Shown here piece by piece: positions 22,209-33,736 of a DNA stretch of 64,000 nt. The notes below the pieces were generated by a model. The model worked only from the letters and a program-made list of their open reading frames with translations, was not told the origin of the DNA and ran no database searches. The translations under genes were made by a program, and so were the position numbers. Position 1 is the stretch's first letter; each line of letters starts with the position of its first letter. Source of the stretch: Pelobates cultripes (lineage: Eukaryota; Chordata; Amphibia; Anura; Pelobatidae); assembly GCA_933207985.1 (NCBI GenBank), contig OW240916.1:133166834-133230833 (forward strand). The letters run 5' to 3'.

Positions 22209-24578
22209 CTAGGAGCACAGATATTCTAAACTCCCTACTGGGATTGACTCTAAAACAAGTTGAGTAGCCAACTCGTAAAGAGGCCATACTAGATTTAGTG
22301 TTAACAAATGGAGATTTGGTATCAGATATTACTGTAGGTGAAAGTTTAGGATCCAGTGATCAGTCAGTGTGGTTTAATATAAAAACAGTGACTGAGTCAC
22401 ACCACACAAAAACAAAAGTTTTAGACTTTAGAAAAACAGACTTTTCTAAAATTAGAATATGGGTAGAGGAGTCATTATCAGACTGGAGCAATTTAAATGG
22501 AGTCCAAGAGAAATGGGATTAATTAAAAGTTGCACTATTGAAGGCAACAGAAAATTGCATTAGGCTTGTCAGTAAAAGCAAAAAAATTCAAGAAACCACT
22601 GGTACTCTGCAGATGTGGCTAAAATAGTTAAAAACAAAAAGTTAGCATTTAGGAATTATAAAAAAACCCAGAGTGAGGAAGACAAAATTATCTATAAGAT
22701 TAGGCAGAACGAGGCTAAGCAAGTTATAAGAGCTTCCAAATCACACACAGAAGAGAAAATAGCACAGTCGGTAAAAAAAATGGGGATAAAACGTTTTTTA
22801 GATACATAAATGAGAAAAGAAAAGTAAAACAAGGATTAGTTAGATTAAAAACAAAAGAAGGAAGGTATGTAGAAGAGGATAAAGGTCTAGCTGACTGCCT
22901 CAATGAATATTTTTGTTCTGTATTTACAGATGAAAATGAAGGAAAGGGACCTCAGTTGAGAAGGATAAATTAGTCATTTATTACACGTGAGTTTACAGAG
23001 GAAGAGGTTCTATTTCAACTGTCAAAAGTAAAGACAAATAAGTCAATGGGACCTGATGGAATACCCCCAAAGCTATTAAAAGAGCTTAGTGGTGTACTAG
23101 CAAAACCATTAACAGATTTATTTAACCAATCATTGTTAACAGGAGTAGTCCCAGAAGATTGGAAGTTAGCGAATGTTGTGCCCATTTACAAGAAAGGTAA
23201 TAGGGAGGAGTCGGGCAACTATAGGCCAGTAAGCCTTACTTCAGTAGTGGGGAAAGTGATGGAAACCATGTTAAAGGATAGGATTGTTGAACATCTAAAA
23301 ACACATGGATTTCAAGATCAGAGACAACATGGGTTTACTTCAGGAAGATCATGCCAAACTAACCTTATTGATTTTTTGATTGAGTAACTAAAATTAGAGC
23401 TCAGGGTGGTGCAGTAGACATTGCTTACCTCGATTTCAGTAAGGCTTTTGACAGTGTTGCACATAGAAGACTTATCACTAAACTGCAATCTTTAAGTTTG
23501 GATTCCAATATTGTTGAATGGGTAAGGCAGTGCTGAGTGACAGGCAACAGAGTGTTGTAGCTAATGGAATATATTCGAAGTTTGGACTTGTCACCAGTGG
23601 GGTACCTCAGGGATCTGTACTTTGTCCCATTCTCTTTAATATTTTTATTAGTGATATTGCAGAAGGTCTTGATGGTAAGGTATGTCTTTTTGCTGATGAT
23701 ACTAAGATATGTAACAGGGTTGATGTTCCAGGAGGGATAAGCCAAATGATTTAGGTAAACTAGAAAAATGGTCAGAATTGTGGCAACTGACATTTAATGT
23801 GGATAAGTGCAAGATAATGCATCTTGGATGTAAAAACCCAAGGGCAGAGTACAGAATATTTGATAGAGTCCTAACCTCAACATATGAGGAAAGGGATTTA
23901 GGGATGATTATTTCTGATGACTTAAAGGTAGGCAGACAATGTAATGGAGCAGCAGGAAATGCTAGCAGAATGCTTTGCTGTATAGGGAGAGGTATTAGCA
24001 GTAGAAAAAGGGAAGTGCTCATGCCATTGCAAAGAACACTGGTGAGAACTCACTTGGAGTATTGTACACAGTACTGGAGACCGTATCTTCAGAAGGATAT
24101 TGATACCTTAGAGAGGGTTCAGAGAAGGGCTACTAAACTGGTTCATGGATTGCGGGATAAAACTTACCAGGAAAGGTTAAAGGATCTTAACATGAATAGC
24201 TTGGAGGAAAGACGAGACAGGGGGGATATGATAGAAACATTTAAATACATAAAGGGAATCAACACAGTAAAGGAGGAGACTATATTTAAAAGAAGAAAAA
24301 CTACCACAACAAGAGGACATAGTCTTAAATTAGAGGGACAAAGGTTTAAAAATAATATCAGGAAGTATTACTTTACTGAGAGGGTAGTGGATGCATGGAA
24401 TAGCCTTCCAGCTGAAGTGGTAGAGGATAACACAGTAAATGAGTTTAAGCATGCGTGGGATAGGCATAAGGCTATCCTAACTATAAAATAAGACTAGGGA
24501 CTAATGAAAGTATTTAGAAAATTGGGCAGACTAGATGGGCCGAATGGTTCTTGTCTGCCGTCACATTCTATGTTTCTA
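22209..24578 (+). mobile_element. CR1-clade LINE inserted in the L2 element
   Basis: It begins within the end of the endonuclease (TRKEAILDLVLTNGDLVSD, GESLGSSD), so it is 5'-truncated as usual for LINEs. The reverse transcriptase follows: MGPDGIPPKLLKEL, LANVVPIYKKGN, NYRPVSLTSVVGK, a stop at about 23385, YLDFSKAFDSVA in another frame, then GVPQGSVL and FADDTKIC with the FADD active-site motif intact. The 3' end reads 'agatgggccgaatggttctt' then 'cattctatgtttcta', a CR1-type terminus. Overall three or four frame breaks. Confidence 0.87.
23778..24491 (+). pseudogene. CR1 LINE: C-terminal part of the ORF2 protein, long intact frame
   Basis: 237 codons stay open: MWQLTFNVDKCKIMHLG (RT thumb side), then LEYCTQYWRPYLQKDIDTLE, RVQRRATKLVHGLRD, ERLKDLNMNSLEERRDRGD and ERVVDAWNSLPAEVV. 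These are well-known conserved blocks at the C-terminus of CR1/L2-group polymerases. The upstream frame breaks mean no full protein can be made. Confidence 0.85.
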
Positions 24579-25390
24579 CCTCTCCCAGCAATTTTATTGT
24601 TTTTTTCTGTCTGCCTCTTCTCCCCAACCCCTCTGTCCCCCCCAAAATTAACAGTCCTTGGTCTGTTCTTAACTATACTGCCTCCCTTTGTTCTCATCAG
24701 CTCATTTGGCTTCCATCATTACTTATATGCAGATGAGACAAATCTACCTGTCCTCTCCACCCATCTTGACCTTGTATCTTACTGCCTCTCCATGATTTCC
24801 AACTGGATGGCTGCTCACTGCCTTAAACTCAACCTGTCCAAAACAGAACTTCTGGCCTTTCCTCCCTCAAGTGTTGCTATTTTCATGTCTCCCTCCCTGT
24901 CAACAGCACCACCATCACCTCTAACTCACAGGTTCGCTGCCTAGGTGTTTTCTTGGACGCCAACCTCTCCTTCACCCCTCATGTCCAGTCGATCGCCAAA
25001 CCCTGCCGCTTCCATCTCAAACATTGCTTGCAACCGCCCCAATTTAACACCAGACGTGGTTAAGGTGCTGGTCTATGCCATTCTCTCACCGTGACTACTG
25101 CAATCCCCTTCTTAGTGGAATTAAATTGCACCAATGCAGTTATGAATGCAGCGGAAAGGCTTATTTTCGTTTACGCCCGCACCTCCCACGACTCCCCCTC
25201 TGTCAGTCCCTTCATTGGCTTCCAGGTAGATATAATGCTACATAATGCTGCTTAAACTGTTAGCGGATTTTCATTCCTCTCTCTCCCCCACCCCCTCGTC
25301 CATTTGTCTGGTTACATTTACATGTCTGTTAATTCACCCATTGTACAGCACTATGGAATTTGCTGGCACTATATAAATAAAATGCATTCA

Positions 25391-25571
25391 ATATTCCTTA
25401 TCTAAGAAGAGAGCAATAAAAATTAGGGTTTCCCTCTCAAAAATCACTAATGCACAATTGTACAACTAGTTCATAGGGAATATTGATCCACTGTGGATTG
25501 TAGACCTTATCAAAATAAAGAAAGCCATCAGCAGGAACCCAATTGGTGTTAAAAAGATCTTCCTTTTCAGC
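25391..25571. other. Short unassigned spacer
   Basis: Sequence between the L2 3' end and the left target-site duplication of foldback element 2 (25572-25588). Confidence 0.4.
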
Positions 25572-26009
25572 TCTTAAAAATATATGAACAAAATAGGGAT
25601 AAATCTACAATACAATGATAACAGAAAAAAACATAGCATAATACTGTTGATGGTAAAGAAAGAGTGGAAATATAGATGATAATTCACACTCACAAACCAA
25701 AATTGATTGTAGGCATATCTTATAGAACGATGAATATCTCAGGATAAGTGGAACGTCAGGATGTACATAGAAGGAAATAAAACAGCATAATAGTGCAGAG
25801 TATCTTGATAAGAAAATACACTTTAATAATAAGGCACACTTACAATATTGTAGTGGCAAACAGGCATATATAAAACCACCGGTCTTGGGATCATAAGATG
25901 AATCACAGGATCAACAGGATCAAATATAACCAGCAGGTCCAAATAAAATAAAGTAAAACAACCTGATAAGATAATAAAAAACTCTAAACACTATAAATGC
26001 TATGACAAA

Positions 26010-26053
26010 GCCCTACGCGTTTCGTTCAAACGTCCTTGAACTTCCTCAGGGGC
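26010..26053 (-). ncRNA. Hammerhead-ribozyme-like motif, left arm (inverted copy)
   Basis: The exact reverse complement of the motif at 26304-26347, carried by the left arm. A TTTAAAAGCC box about 50 bp upstream on the same strand (26101-26110) is a possible promoter. Confidence 0.55.
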
Positions 26054-26303
26054 AAAAAAGTCCTTCTGTATGCAGGTATAGTTGTCCACATAATGTACCT
26101 GGCTTTTAAATCCGTCCGGTTTGGCGCGCCGAAAAAAATCCTCCAATTGTTCACTTACTTCCGGGTTCGTCTATCTGTAGTGCTTCCGGGTGCGACCTGT
26201 TGACGCAACCGGAAATGCGGCTCACGTCTCTCTTCCGGATCTCTATCTATGCGTTCCACCTGATATGCGTATATACTATACCTGCATACAGAAGGACTTT
26301 TTT

Positions 26304-26347
26304 GCCCCTGAGGAAGTTCAAGGACGTTTGAACGAAACGCGTAGGGC
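26304..26347 (+). ncRNA. Hammerhead-ribozyme-like motif, right arm
   Basis: Order: stem I strand GCCC (26304-26307), core CTGAGGA (26308-26314, fits CUGANGA), one extra A, stem II GTTCAA / TTGAAC (26316-26321, 26328-26333), core GAAA (26334-26337), palindromic ACGCGT (26337-26342), A at the cleavage position (26343), closing stem I strand GGGC (26344-26347). All core parts are in the right order. Departures from consensus are the extra A before stem II and a stem III formed only by a self-complementary hexamer, which would need dimerisation. Confidence 0.6.
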
Positions 26348-26926
26348 TTTGTCATAGCATTTATAGTGTTTAGAGTTTTTTATTATCTTATCAGGTTGTT
26401 TTACTTTATTTTATTTGGACCTGCTGGTTATATTTGATCCTGTTGATCCTGTGATTCATCTTATGATCCCAAGACCGGTGGTTTTATATATGCCTGTTTG
26501 CCACTACAATATTGTAAGTGTGCCTTATTATTAAAGTGTATTTTCTTATCAAGATACTCTGCACTATTATGCTGTTTTATTTCCTTCTATGTACATCCTG
26601 ACGTTCCACTTATCCTGAGATATTCATCGTTCTATAAGATATGCCTACAATCAATTTTGGTTTGTGAGTGTGAATTATCATCTATATTTCCACTCTTTCT
26701 TTACCATCAACAGTATTATGCTATGTTTTTTTCTGTTATCATTGTATTGTAGATTTATCCCTATTTTGTTCATATTTATTGAGGACCTGGAGGAGTCCTA
26801 ATCTGCAATACATTTAGTTCAAGGGTAATTATTTAGTTTTCTAATTATTACCCACTATAAGTGTGTTCTATCCACAAGTGGGTGAATCTGTACTTCTTCT
26901 ATTTGGTTATTCTTAAAAATATATGA

Positions 26927-27253
26927 AGAAACTCAATATTTGTAGTACATTTGTGTGTAAAGGAAATACAAAAATGATGATTGGTATTGATTCACAAAAT
27001 TAACAGTTCAATTAAAATAAGCATCCACCACCAAGACTATAGGCTTTGCTCCACAATAGTATTGCTTTCTTAAAGGATTGATCTTCTGAGTCAAAATAAG
27101 AAATGTCAACCTATACATTTCCTTAACTCAGAGTTGCACAAGTAAGCATGTCAGATCTCTGTTAAAATAGGTTACAAAAAAGTTATTTCAACACCAGTGG
27201 TGAACAGTTTGCCATTCCAATTTGATGGACACTTTAGCATTTAAAAATTGACA
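26927..27253. other. Unassigned intron sequence
   Basis: A/T-rich, with no recognised element or exon, up to the duplication (ctgcagac) flanking the next hAT element. Confidence 0.35.
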
Positions 27254-27261
27254 CTGCAGAC

Positions 27262-28516
27262 CAGGGCCATCTTTAATGTTGATTGGACCTTGGGCAAGCA
27301 TTTACTTGGGCCCCCGGACTACATATAGATACACACAAATACACTACCTGACACACATGCAGATACACACAAGAACATACAAATACACACAGACTATATA
27401 TAGATACACTGACACACACAGATACACAACCTGACACACATGCAGATACAGATACAAACACTGACATACATGCAGATACAAAGGTACACAGACTGACTAC
27501 ATATAGATACACCGATACAAAGGTACACAGACTGACTACATATAGATACACCGACACACAGATACACAACCTGACACACACGCAGATACACAACCTGACA
27601 CACATGCAGATACACACTGACACACATGCAGATACACACTGACACACATGCAGATACACACTGACACACATGCAGATACACACAAACACAAATGGACAAC
27701 ATACAGATACAGAGACACATTCTGACAGACATACTGACACAGAGACACACACAGACATACAGAACAACACGGACACTGACAGACTCACACATAGACATAC
27801 CGACACACTGACAGACATACAGACATTCTGGCACACACACAGACAGGCATTCTGAAACACACACACAGATGTACACACATACATACAGACATTGACACTC
27901 ACAGACAGCCATACTGAAACACACATACATACTGAGCCACACAGACACTGACAGACTCAATCACACACAGACATACAAATACACTGACAGACATACTGGC
28001 ACATACACACAGGCAGATGGACATACTGAAACACACAGACACTGACAGACATATTGACAAACACAGACATACAGAACCACACTGACACTGACAGACACAC
28101 AGACATACTGACAGACATTCTGTCACACATACACACAGAGACACACACACTCAGACACTCATGCAAAATTTGAGTGGGCTGGCTTAGCTGGCTGGGAGTT
28201 AAGCTCTCCCGGCCTGGCCCCCTCCGGAACAGCTGGTCCTCCTTCCTCCCGCGCAGCTCCTGTTTGTGGGAGGAAGAGACACGTGGCTGTCACTTCCTCC
28301 CAGTGCTTCCGAAAAGCAAGGGCCCGGTCGCGCTGTTAAAGTGCCACAGCACCTGACCGGGCCCCTGCTGACACAGGCCCACCGGGTGGCCCTAAGTGCA
28401 TGGGCCACCCGATGGGCCCCCATAGTTTGCGGGCAGAGGGCAAACGGAGCAGCTGTCTTGGGCCCCCCAGCAGGGACAGGGCCCGGGACAGCTGCCCCGT
28501 GTTAAAGACGGCCCTG
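27262..28516. mobile_element. Non-autonomous hAT element with internal minisatellite
   Basis: Inverted termini CAGGGCCATCTTTAATG and CATTAAAGA-like ...GTTAAAGACGGCCCTG, flanked by a perfect 8-bp duplication ctgcagac (27254-27261 and 28517-28524). The middle (about 27330-28160) is a CA-rich tandem repeat; the right part is G+C-rich with ggccc-rich phrases. No transposase frame is present. Confidence 0.87.
27330..28160 (+). repeat. CA-rich minisatellite (gacacacatgcagataca-type units)
   Basis: Tandem, imperfect units built from 'gacacacatgcagatacaca' and 'cagacatactgacac'. Long Cys/Val/Ser-rich frames on the minus strand are produced by the repeat and are not genes. Confidence 0.85.
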
Positions 28517-28524
28517 CTGCAGAC

Positions 28525-30184
28525 ACCAGCACAATTTATTGCAGTGAGGTTTAGTTTCAAGTTTTATAGCATCTGCCCTAATCTGCAGCATATGCTTTTT
28601 GCTACCACTAGCTCAATGTGAAATCTTACCAAATACACAGAAATTCTGATTTCTAGAAAGTATGCCAATTGAAGCCACAGCACAGTGCCTTTCATGCATT
28701 TGTCAATTAAGCTTATCTGCTGTAGGTTGTACAGTTATCAGGAAGCAAATGGGTAAAGCTAATCTAATTAGTAGAACAGTCTAGTTGATTGTCTAAGATG
28801 AAAAGGGCACTCCATATTGCTCTTTAGAAACCTCAGTTTTTTTCTGCACTATAAAAAAACAAAAAAAAAAAAACACGATTTCTGTCTAAACCCAGCTATA
28901 TGGTTTTGCTTAAATTATAAAGTGCTATGTATATTGCATTATAATTAAGAAGGCCTACATAAAAACTTGCTGTTTTGGGCTATGCTGAGGCCCCAGTTCC
29001 CACCTATGCCTGCCATTAGCCTTATTGTCCCCTTTGACAGTCATATAGATACTGTCAGTGGCATAACTATGAAGGATGGTGGCTTCCATTTAAATATGTA
29101 TATAAGTAGGAACAGGATTCAAAACTGGTGTTTCCAAGTTGCCACTTGTGCCATCATGTGTATGTGGTAGCGGACAATTTGATTTTATACCAGATATGCT
29201 GCCACTGCTAGTCACACAGTGTATAGTTCCTGCAACAAACAGATTCAATAAATTCTCTTAAGGGGAACCAAGCCACATACAGAGTAATATTAAGAATATT
29301 AACTTTTCTAAAGATTTTTGGAGGTCCTGTGTGAGTGGACTGTTACCATTTCCATTTAGTTTTACTGCAAAATTTAGGCTAGAATAGCCAAGCCATGAAT
29401 ATAGCAGAAATGGAACATGTCCACATACACATTCTCCACTTAACTTTTGCAGTTTGGGTTTCTATTCACTATTACTTTGTTTAATGAATGGGTCATAGTC
29501 AAACATGCCAGTCCTACTTACAGTCCAATACAGAGTTGGTAGCCAACATACATCATATTCAAATAATGTTATACCATTAAGCGGTTTGTATAAGCAGATT
29601 TGAAAAACGTATGTGTGACACAAGTAGAAAGTAGCTTTCACTAGCAACACCATGGGAAGAGGCATCTTCCCATGTGAATACTGCAGAACATTCCATAGTC
29701 TGCAACTGTACTCAAGCACAGGCATACAACAGGAGTGGGCAGATTAAGCACTGAGTGCTGAAGGCCCTTGGGAGGTAAATGGCTGTGCCCTCAGTGAGAA
29801 AGCATTAAGTATGTACAGCCTGAAATATGGAAGGACCCATAAGCAACACCTGCTTTATGATAAAGGTTTATAGAAGGGTTTTACTGATCTGCACTGCCCA
29901 ACTTCCCCCCCCCCCTGACCACCACAAGATAAGTGCAAGCACAATAACCAACCTCTGTTCCAGCACTGATGCAAAGTTCTCAGCAGCCTGACTCTCCCCT
30001 GCTGACATTACCCTTATAAAAAGTTATTCACAAATGTTAGCTCTATGACAATCACATTTGTCCCCACTACTCTGACATCTTTTATAACCCTCTGAAAACA
30101 TATATGTGAAAACTTGCATGGCTTAGAACAGGTTTTCAAGAAGAGCAAGTATAAGGAAACTAAACTTCAGCAGTAGCAGAGACA
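28525..30184. other. Unassigned intron sequence
   Basis: Contains poly-A (28855-28873) and a poly-C run (29907-29918). No exon, element edge or RNA gene was recognised. Confidence 0.35.
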
Positions 30185-30365
30185 CATTAGGCACCTAGAC
30201 CTCTATCTCATTGAAGGGTCTGGTTGCAGTGTCCCTGTCCAACTTTGTCCTGCAATGTAATTGTTCCAGTTTGTGAAACTGCAATGTTTGACATTACAGG
30301 ACTAAGACTGCCTCTAGCGGCTGTCTACTGGGTTCGCTGACACTGGACATCCAGCATCAGTGAAA
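30185..30365. mobile_element. MITE fragment (A/D-related)
   Basis: Carries the shared phrases 'cattgaagggtctggttgca', 'aaactgcaatgtttgacatt' and 'gcctctagcggctgtcta'. Both termini are missing or eroded. Confidence 0.5.
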
Positions 30366-30369
30366 TTGA

Positions 30370-31559
30370 CAACCCATGCCGAAAGTAAAGGGAATTTAAT
30401 TTGCTAGCACTATATTTAACCCTATAACTTTCCAAGACACCATAAAACCTGTACATGGGGGGTACTGTTCTACTCGGGAGACTTCGCTGAAAACAAATAT
30501 TAGTGTTTCAAAACAGTAAGATGTATTACAACGATGATATCGCCAGTAAAAGTGACTTTTTTTGCATTTTTCACGCACAAACAGCATTACACGGACAATA
30601 TTATTGCTGTGATACTTTTTACTGTTTTGAAACACAAATATTTGTGTTCAGCGAAGTCTCCCGAGTACAACAGTACCCCTCATGTACAGGTTTTATGGTG
30701 TTTTCAAAAGTTACAGCGTCAAATATAAGGCTTGCGTTTTATTTTTTTCACATTAAAATTCGCCAGATTGGTTACGTTGCCTTTGAGACCCTATGGTAAC
30801 CCAAGAATGAAAATTACCCCTATGATGGCATACCATTTGCAATAGTAGACAACCCAAGGTATTGCAAACAGGATATGTCCAGTCTTTTTTAGTAGCCACT
30901 TAGTCACAAACACTGGCCAAAATTGGCGTTTTTTGCATTTTTCACACACAAACAAATACTAACGCTAACTTTGGCCAGTGTTTGTGACCAAATGGCTACT
31001 AAAAAAGACTGGACATACCCCATTTGCAATACCTTGGGTTGTTTACTATTGCAAATGGTATGCCATTATGGGTGTAAATTTCATTCCTGGGCTACTATAC
31101 AGTCTCAAAGGCAACGTAACCAATCTGGCAAATTTCAATTTCAAATGTAACGTGCTATATTTGACCCTGTAACTTCCCAAAACGCCATAAAACCTGTAGA
31201 TAGGGGGTACTGTCTTACACGTGAGACTTTACTGAATATAAATGTGTATTTTATTGCAGTAAAAGCAAACAGTATTATGACATTGACCGTTAAAATGTCA
31301 TGTAGAACTAAAAAAATTTAAAAAAAAAAACGTATTTTCTCCCATTTGTTTCATATTAAATTATGTTTCATAGCTAAATATTTGATATTAAATGAAAGCC
31401 CTGTTTCTCCTGAATAAAATGATATATAATAAGGGTGGGTGCATATACTATTAAAGAGGTGTATTACGGTTGGACAGACATGTAGCGCAAATGCCAGGTT
31501 TTGTTTACATTTTGTTTTGTTCACAATGTGTACATTTGGCTCCGTCCTTAAGGGGTTAA
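30370..31559. mobile_element. Multi-hairpin TTAA element (family C), left-truncated copy
   Basis: The right end TCCGTCCTTAAGGGGTTAA (TTAA 31556-31559) and the whole interior match the copy at 56400-58439. Two successive inverted repeats are seen: 30441-30519 with 30620-30698, and 30822-30921 with 30970-31069. Open frames here are by-products of the hairpins. The left terminus is absent. Confidence 0.75.
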
Positions 31560-33736
31560 AACATACATTTATAAAAACCATTAGCAGGTGTACAAAAGGC
31601 CCTGTCTGACATCACTTGCTGCTCCAGCCTGGCACAGGTCAGAGTATTTTCGCAGTTGCCATCTTCAAATGGTCGTATTGTAAAAACTATACAGCCTACA
31701 GTGAAGAGCTTTATATTGTGAGAATCACAAGACCCAGACCTACATTTTGATGCATAGTAGGTCTCTGAAATATTAAAAATATAGGCACAGTCGCAGTTTA
31801 GAAATTGCCCTTTAAATTTTAGCTGGCTAGAGTGGAGTTTCAATGAATGTCAATGAACAGCATGAGTTGCAGACAAATGGTCATGTTGCAAAAACGATCA
31901 GGACTATGGCTTAGCCATGGACATGTTTAGTGGCAGCAGGGATAGCTGAACGTTTTGATATAACGTGGGCTTGAAAATGAGGGACTGGTGGCAGTTTAGA
32001 AATCATGTCCTGATTTTTCAGCTTTTGCCAGCTCTCACTCTAGTTTTGAACATTTTGCCATTCATTCCTATAGGACCAATTTCGCCACAAGAACGACGAT
32101 ATTCCGTGAACCATTCGGCGAAACGTTCCACGAAGTAATAGCAATCCAATCTGGAACAATCCGCACGTTACGGTATATTACGGTCTATGTAGTGTAAAAA
32201 CTGTGGGAGGAGTTAGGGTGGTAAATTTGGCTATAATAAGAATAATATATATGCGAGATAACATTAAGTGGTCTTGCTATGCAAGAACACTTAATAAGCT
32301 ATAGTTGTTCACACTAACACATTTAGGCACAAAACCAGTAGGGGAGCTCAGAGCTGCAATTTAACAATTACAAATTCTAAAAGTCGCTGTGGACTAACCC
32401 TGAAAGACGTGAATGTTTTTGATTAAGCCAACTTTTATGGATTAAATGCACAAGAGTATTTTTGGTGCTTTTTTACAATCGTGATTTCATAAAGAATGTA
32501 AAATAAAGCTTTTCCTTTGACGACCAAGAATGTTATCTCTACTCCTTCTGGCAATGAGGTTTGTTCTACAGATTTGTAATTTTACACAAGCATGTCAAAT
32601 TGCATCAGAGCACCTGTAACACATAGCTGTGAATAAGGGCTCTGTCTACTTGCATCATGATGCTCCTAGAAACTAAAACGGTTTCTAATTTTTGGAGAGG
32701 ACCTTCAATATGATCGTTAGAGATTTCAGAAAATAGGTAGCAGATCTCAAGTGGTTATGCAGTCTAGTTGTCACTATCCGTTAAAGAAAAGAATCAATTT
32801 GTAGATTAAATGCTCAATCATAGACCCAAAAAGAATCAGTGGGAGGCGCTGCTCATTTGTTGAGCCAGAAAGCATGTGACCGATGCATGGCTGTTATACT
32901 GCCCCAAAGGTTTGCTCAAATGGAGAAATCAATTTTGAAATATGAACCTGCAAAACCGTTGTCATTTTAAAGTCACATTTTAAATATACGCTGTATTTGA
33001 GAGCTTGCCGCCACTTTTAGAATGCGGTAGTGTTCCATACCGGCCAACAATTGTAGCAGGCAGAGTGGGGCCCTGAGAAGGGCTTGCAAGTGACATGACC
33101 CACATCATGACCCATAAAAAATTGACAACCTGTGTGGGTGGCTCCCACCCTTTAGGACCATGCAGGGTGTGCTGCTGAAGTGCTCCTTGCATGGTCCTAG
33201 TGACCACTACAAAGCACAAGCGCATATAAAGTGGGACACCAGGGAACTAAGGTGGTACAGGACACACACAAAAAAAAAAAAAAAAAAATCAGGAATGTCT
33301 CCAAAAGCATGACTGTTGGGAGGCCAGGTGTACTTTTAAGCATTGACAAGTTTACGTGGATATTTAGAAATGCTTTATACTGCAGAGTCCTTGAATCAAG
33401 GGGATTCATGTGGAAACAATGGCAGACAAGTGTTCAGAAATGTGATACAAATACAGGCATGTCTACACCTCTGCCATAAATATAGCATGGCTTAAATTTT
33501 ACAGACACAAAAGTCTTAAAACTTCTGAGGGAGAGCTGCTGACAGGATAAGGTGTCCAACAGCCTGGCCTTGATACAATTTATCCATGCAACCAGAAGCA
33601 CTGATTAACACGGAGTATTCGAAAACCACTGTAATGGTCCACATCTAGCACAAGCCACTTTAATACTACAGCTGAGCATCTTAGAGTATTTTGAGAGCCT
33701 ATTGTGCCTACCCATTTTTAGTGCTTTGAGCTCTTT
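31560..33736. other. Unassigned intron sequence
   Basis: No coding exon or clear element. The stretch 32070-32170 has several CG-containing phrases (cgaacc-like, cggcgaaacg, cacgttacggta) unusual for the surroundings and may be an old transposon. Confidence 0.35.

Larger units (their letters stand above)
21986..25390 (+). mobile_element. L2-clade LINE, 5'-truncated and split by CR1
   Basis: The left part (21986 to about 22208) encodes, with breaks, [15 protein letters not shown] and [13 protein letters not shown], the L2 reverse-transcriptase core. The right part (24579-25390) resumes with ISSFGFHHYLYADETNL (the YADD-box region, here YADE), ISNWMAAHCLKLNLSKTELL and LGVFLDANLSFTPHVQ, then tails into an L2-like 3' end (gtacagcactatggaatttg, then ctggcactatataaataaaa). 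Stops and frameshifts throughout show it is inactive. Confidence 0.82.
25589..26909 (+). mobile_element. Foldback retroelement 2: 501-bp inverted arms, no mismatch seen
   Basis: Left arm 25582-26082 and right arm 26275-26775 are each 501 bp; every segment I compared is exactly complementary, and they encode the same 84-residue chance frame on opposite strands. The spacer is 192 bp, G+C-rich, with a minus-strand TTTAAAAGCC box at about 26101-26110. A 134-bp tail (26776-26909) lies only on the right. The whole is bounded by a 17-bp duplication tcttaaaaatatatgaa (25572-25588 and 26910-26926), typical in length of reverse-transcriptase-mediated insertion; the left arm overlaps the duplication by 7 bp. 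Both arms carry a hammerhead-like motif. No protein is encoded. Confidence 0.85.

Noticed and set aside
25605..26752. Two identical 84-residue proteins on opposite strands
   Set aside because: They are the same chance frame seen twice because the DNA is an inverted repeat; no protein homology recognised.
27273..28166. Long Cys/Val/Ser-rich frames on the minus strand
   Set aside because: Produced by the CA-rich minisatellite in several frames at once; no domain or splice context.
30396..31172. Several overlapping frames of 60-98 codons
   Set aside because: They mirror each other on both strands across the hairpins of the family C element.
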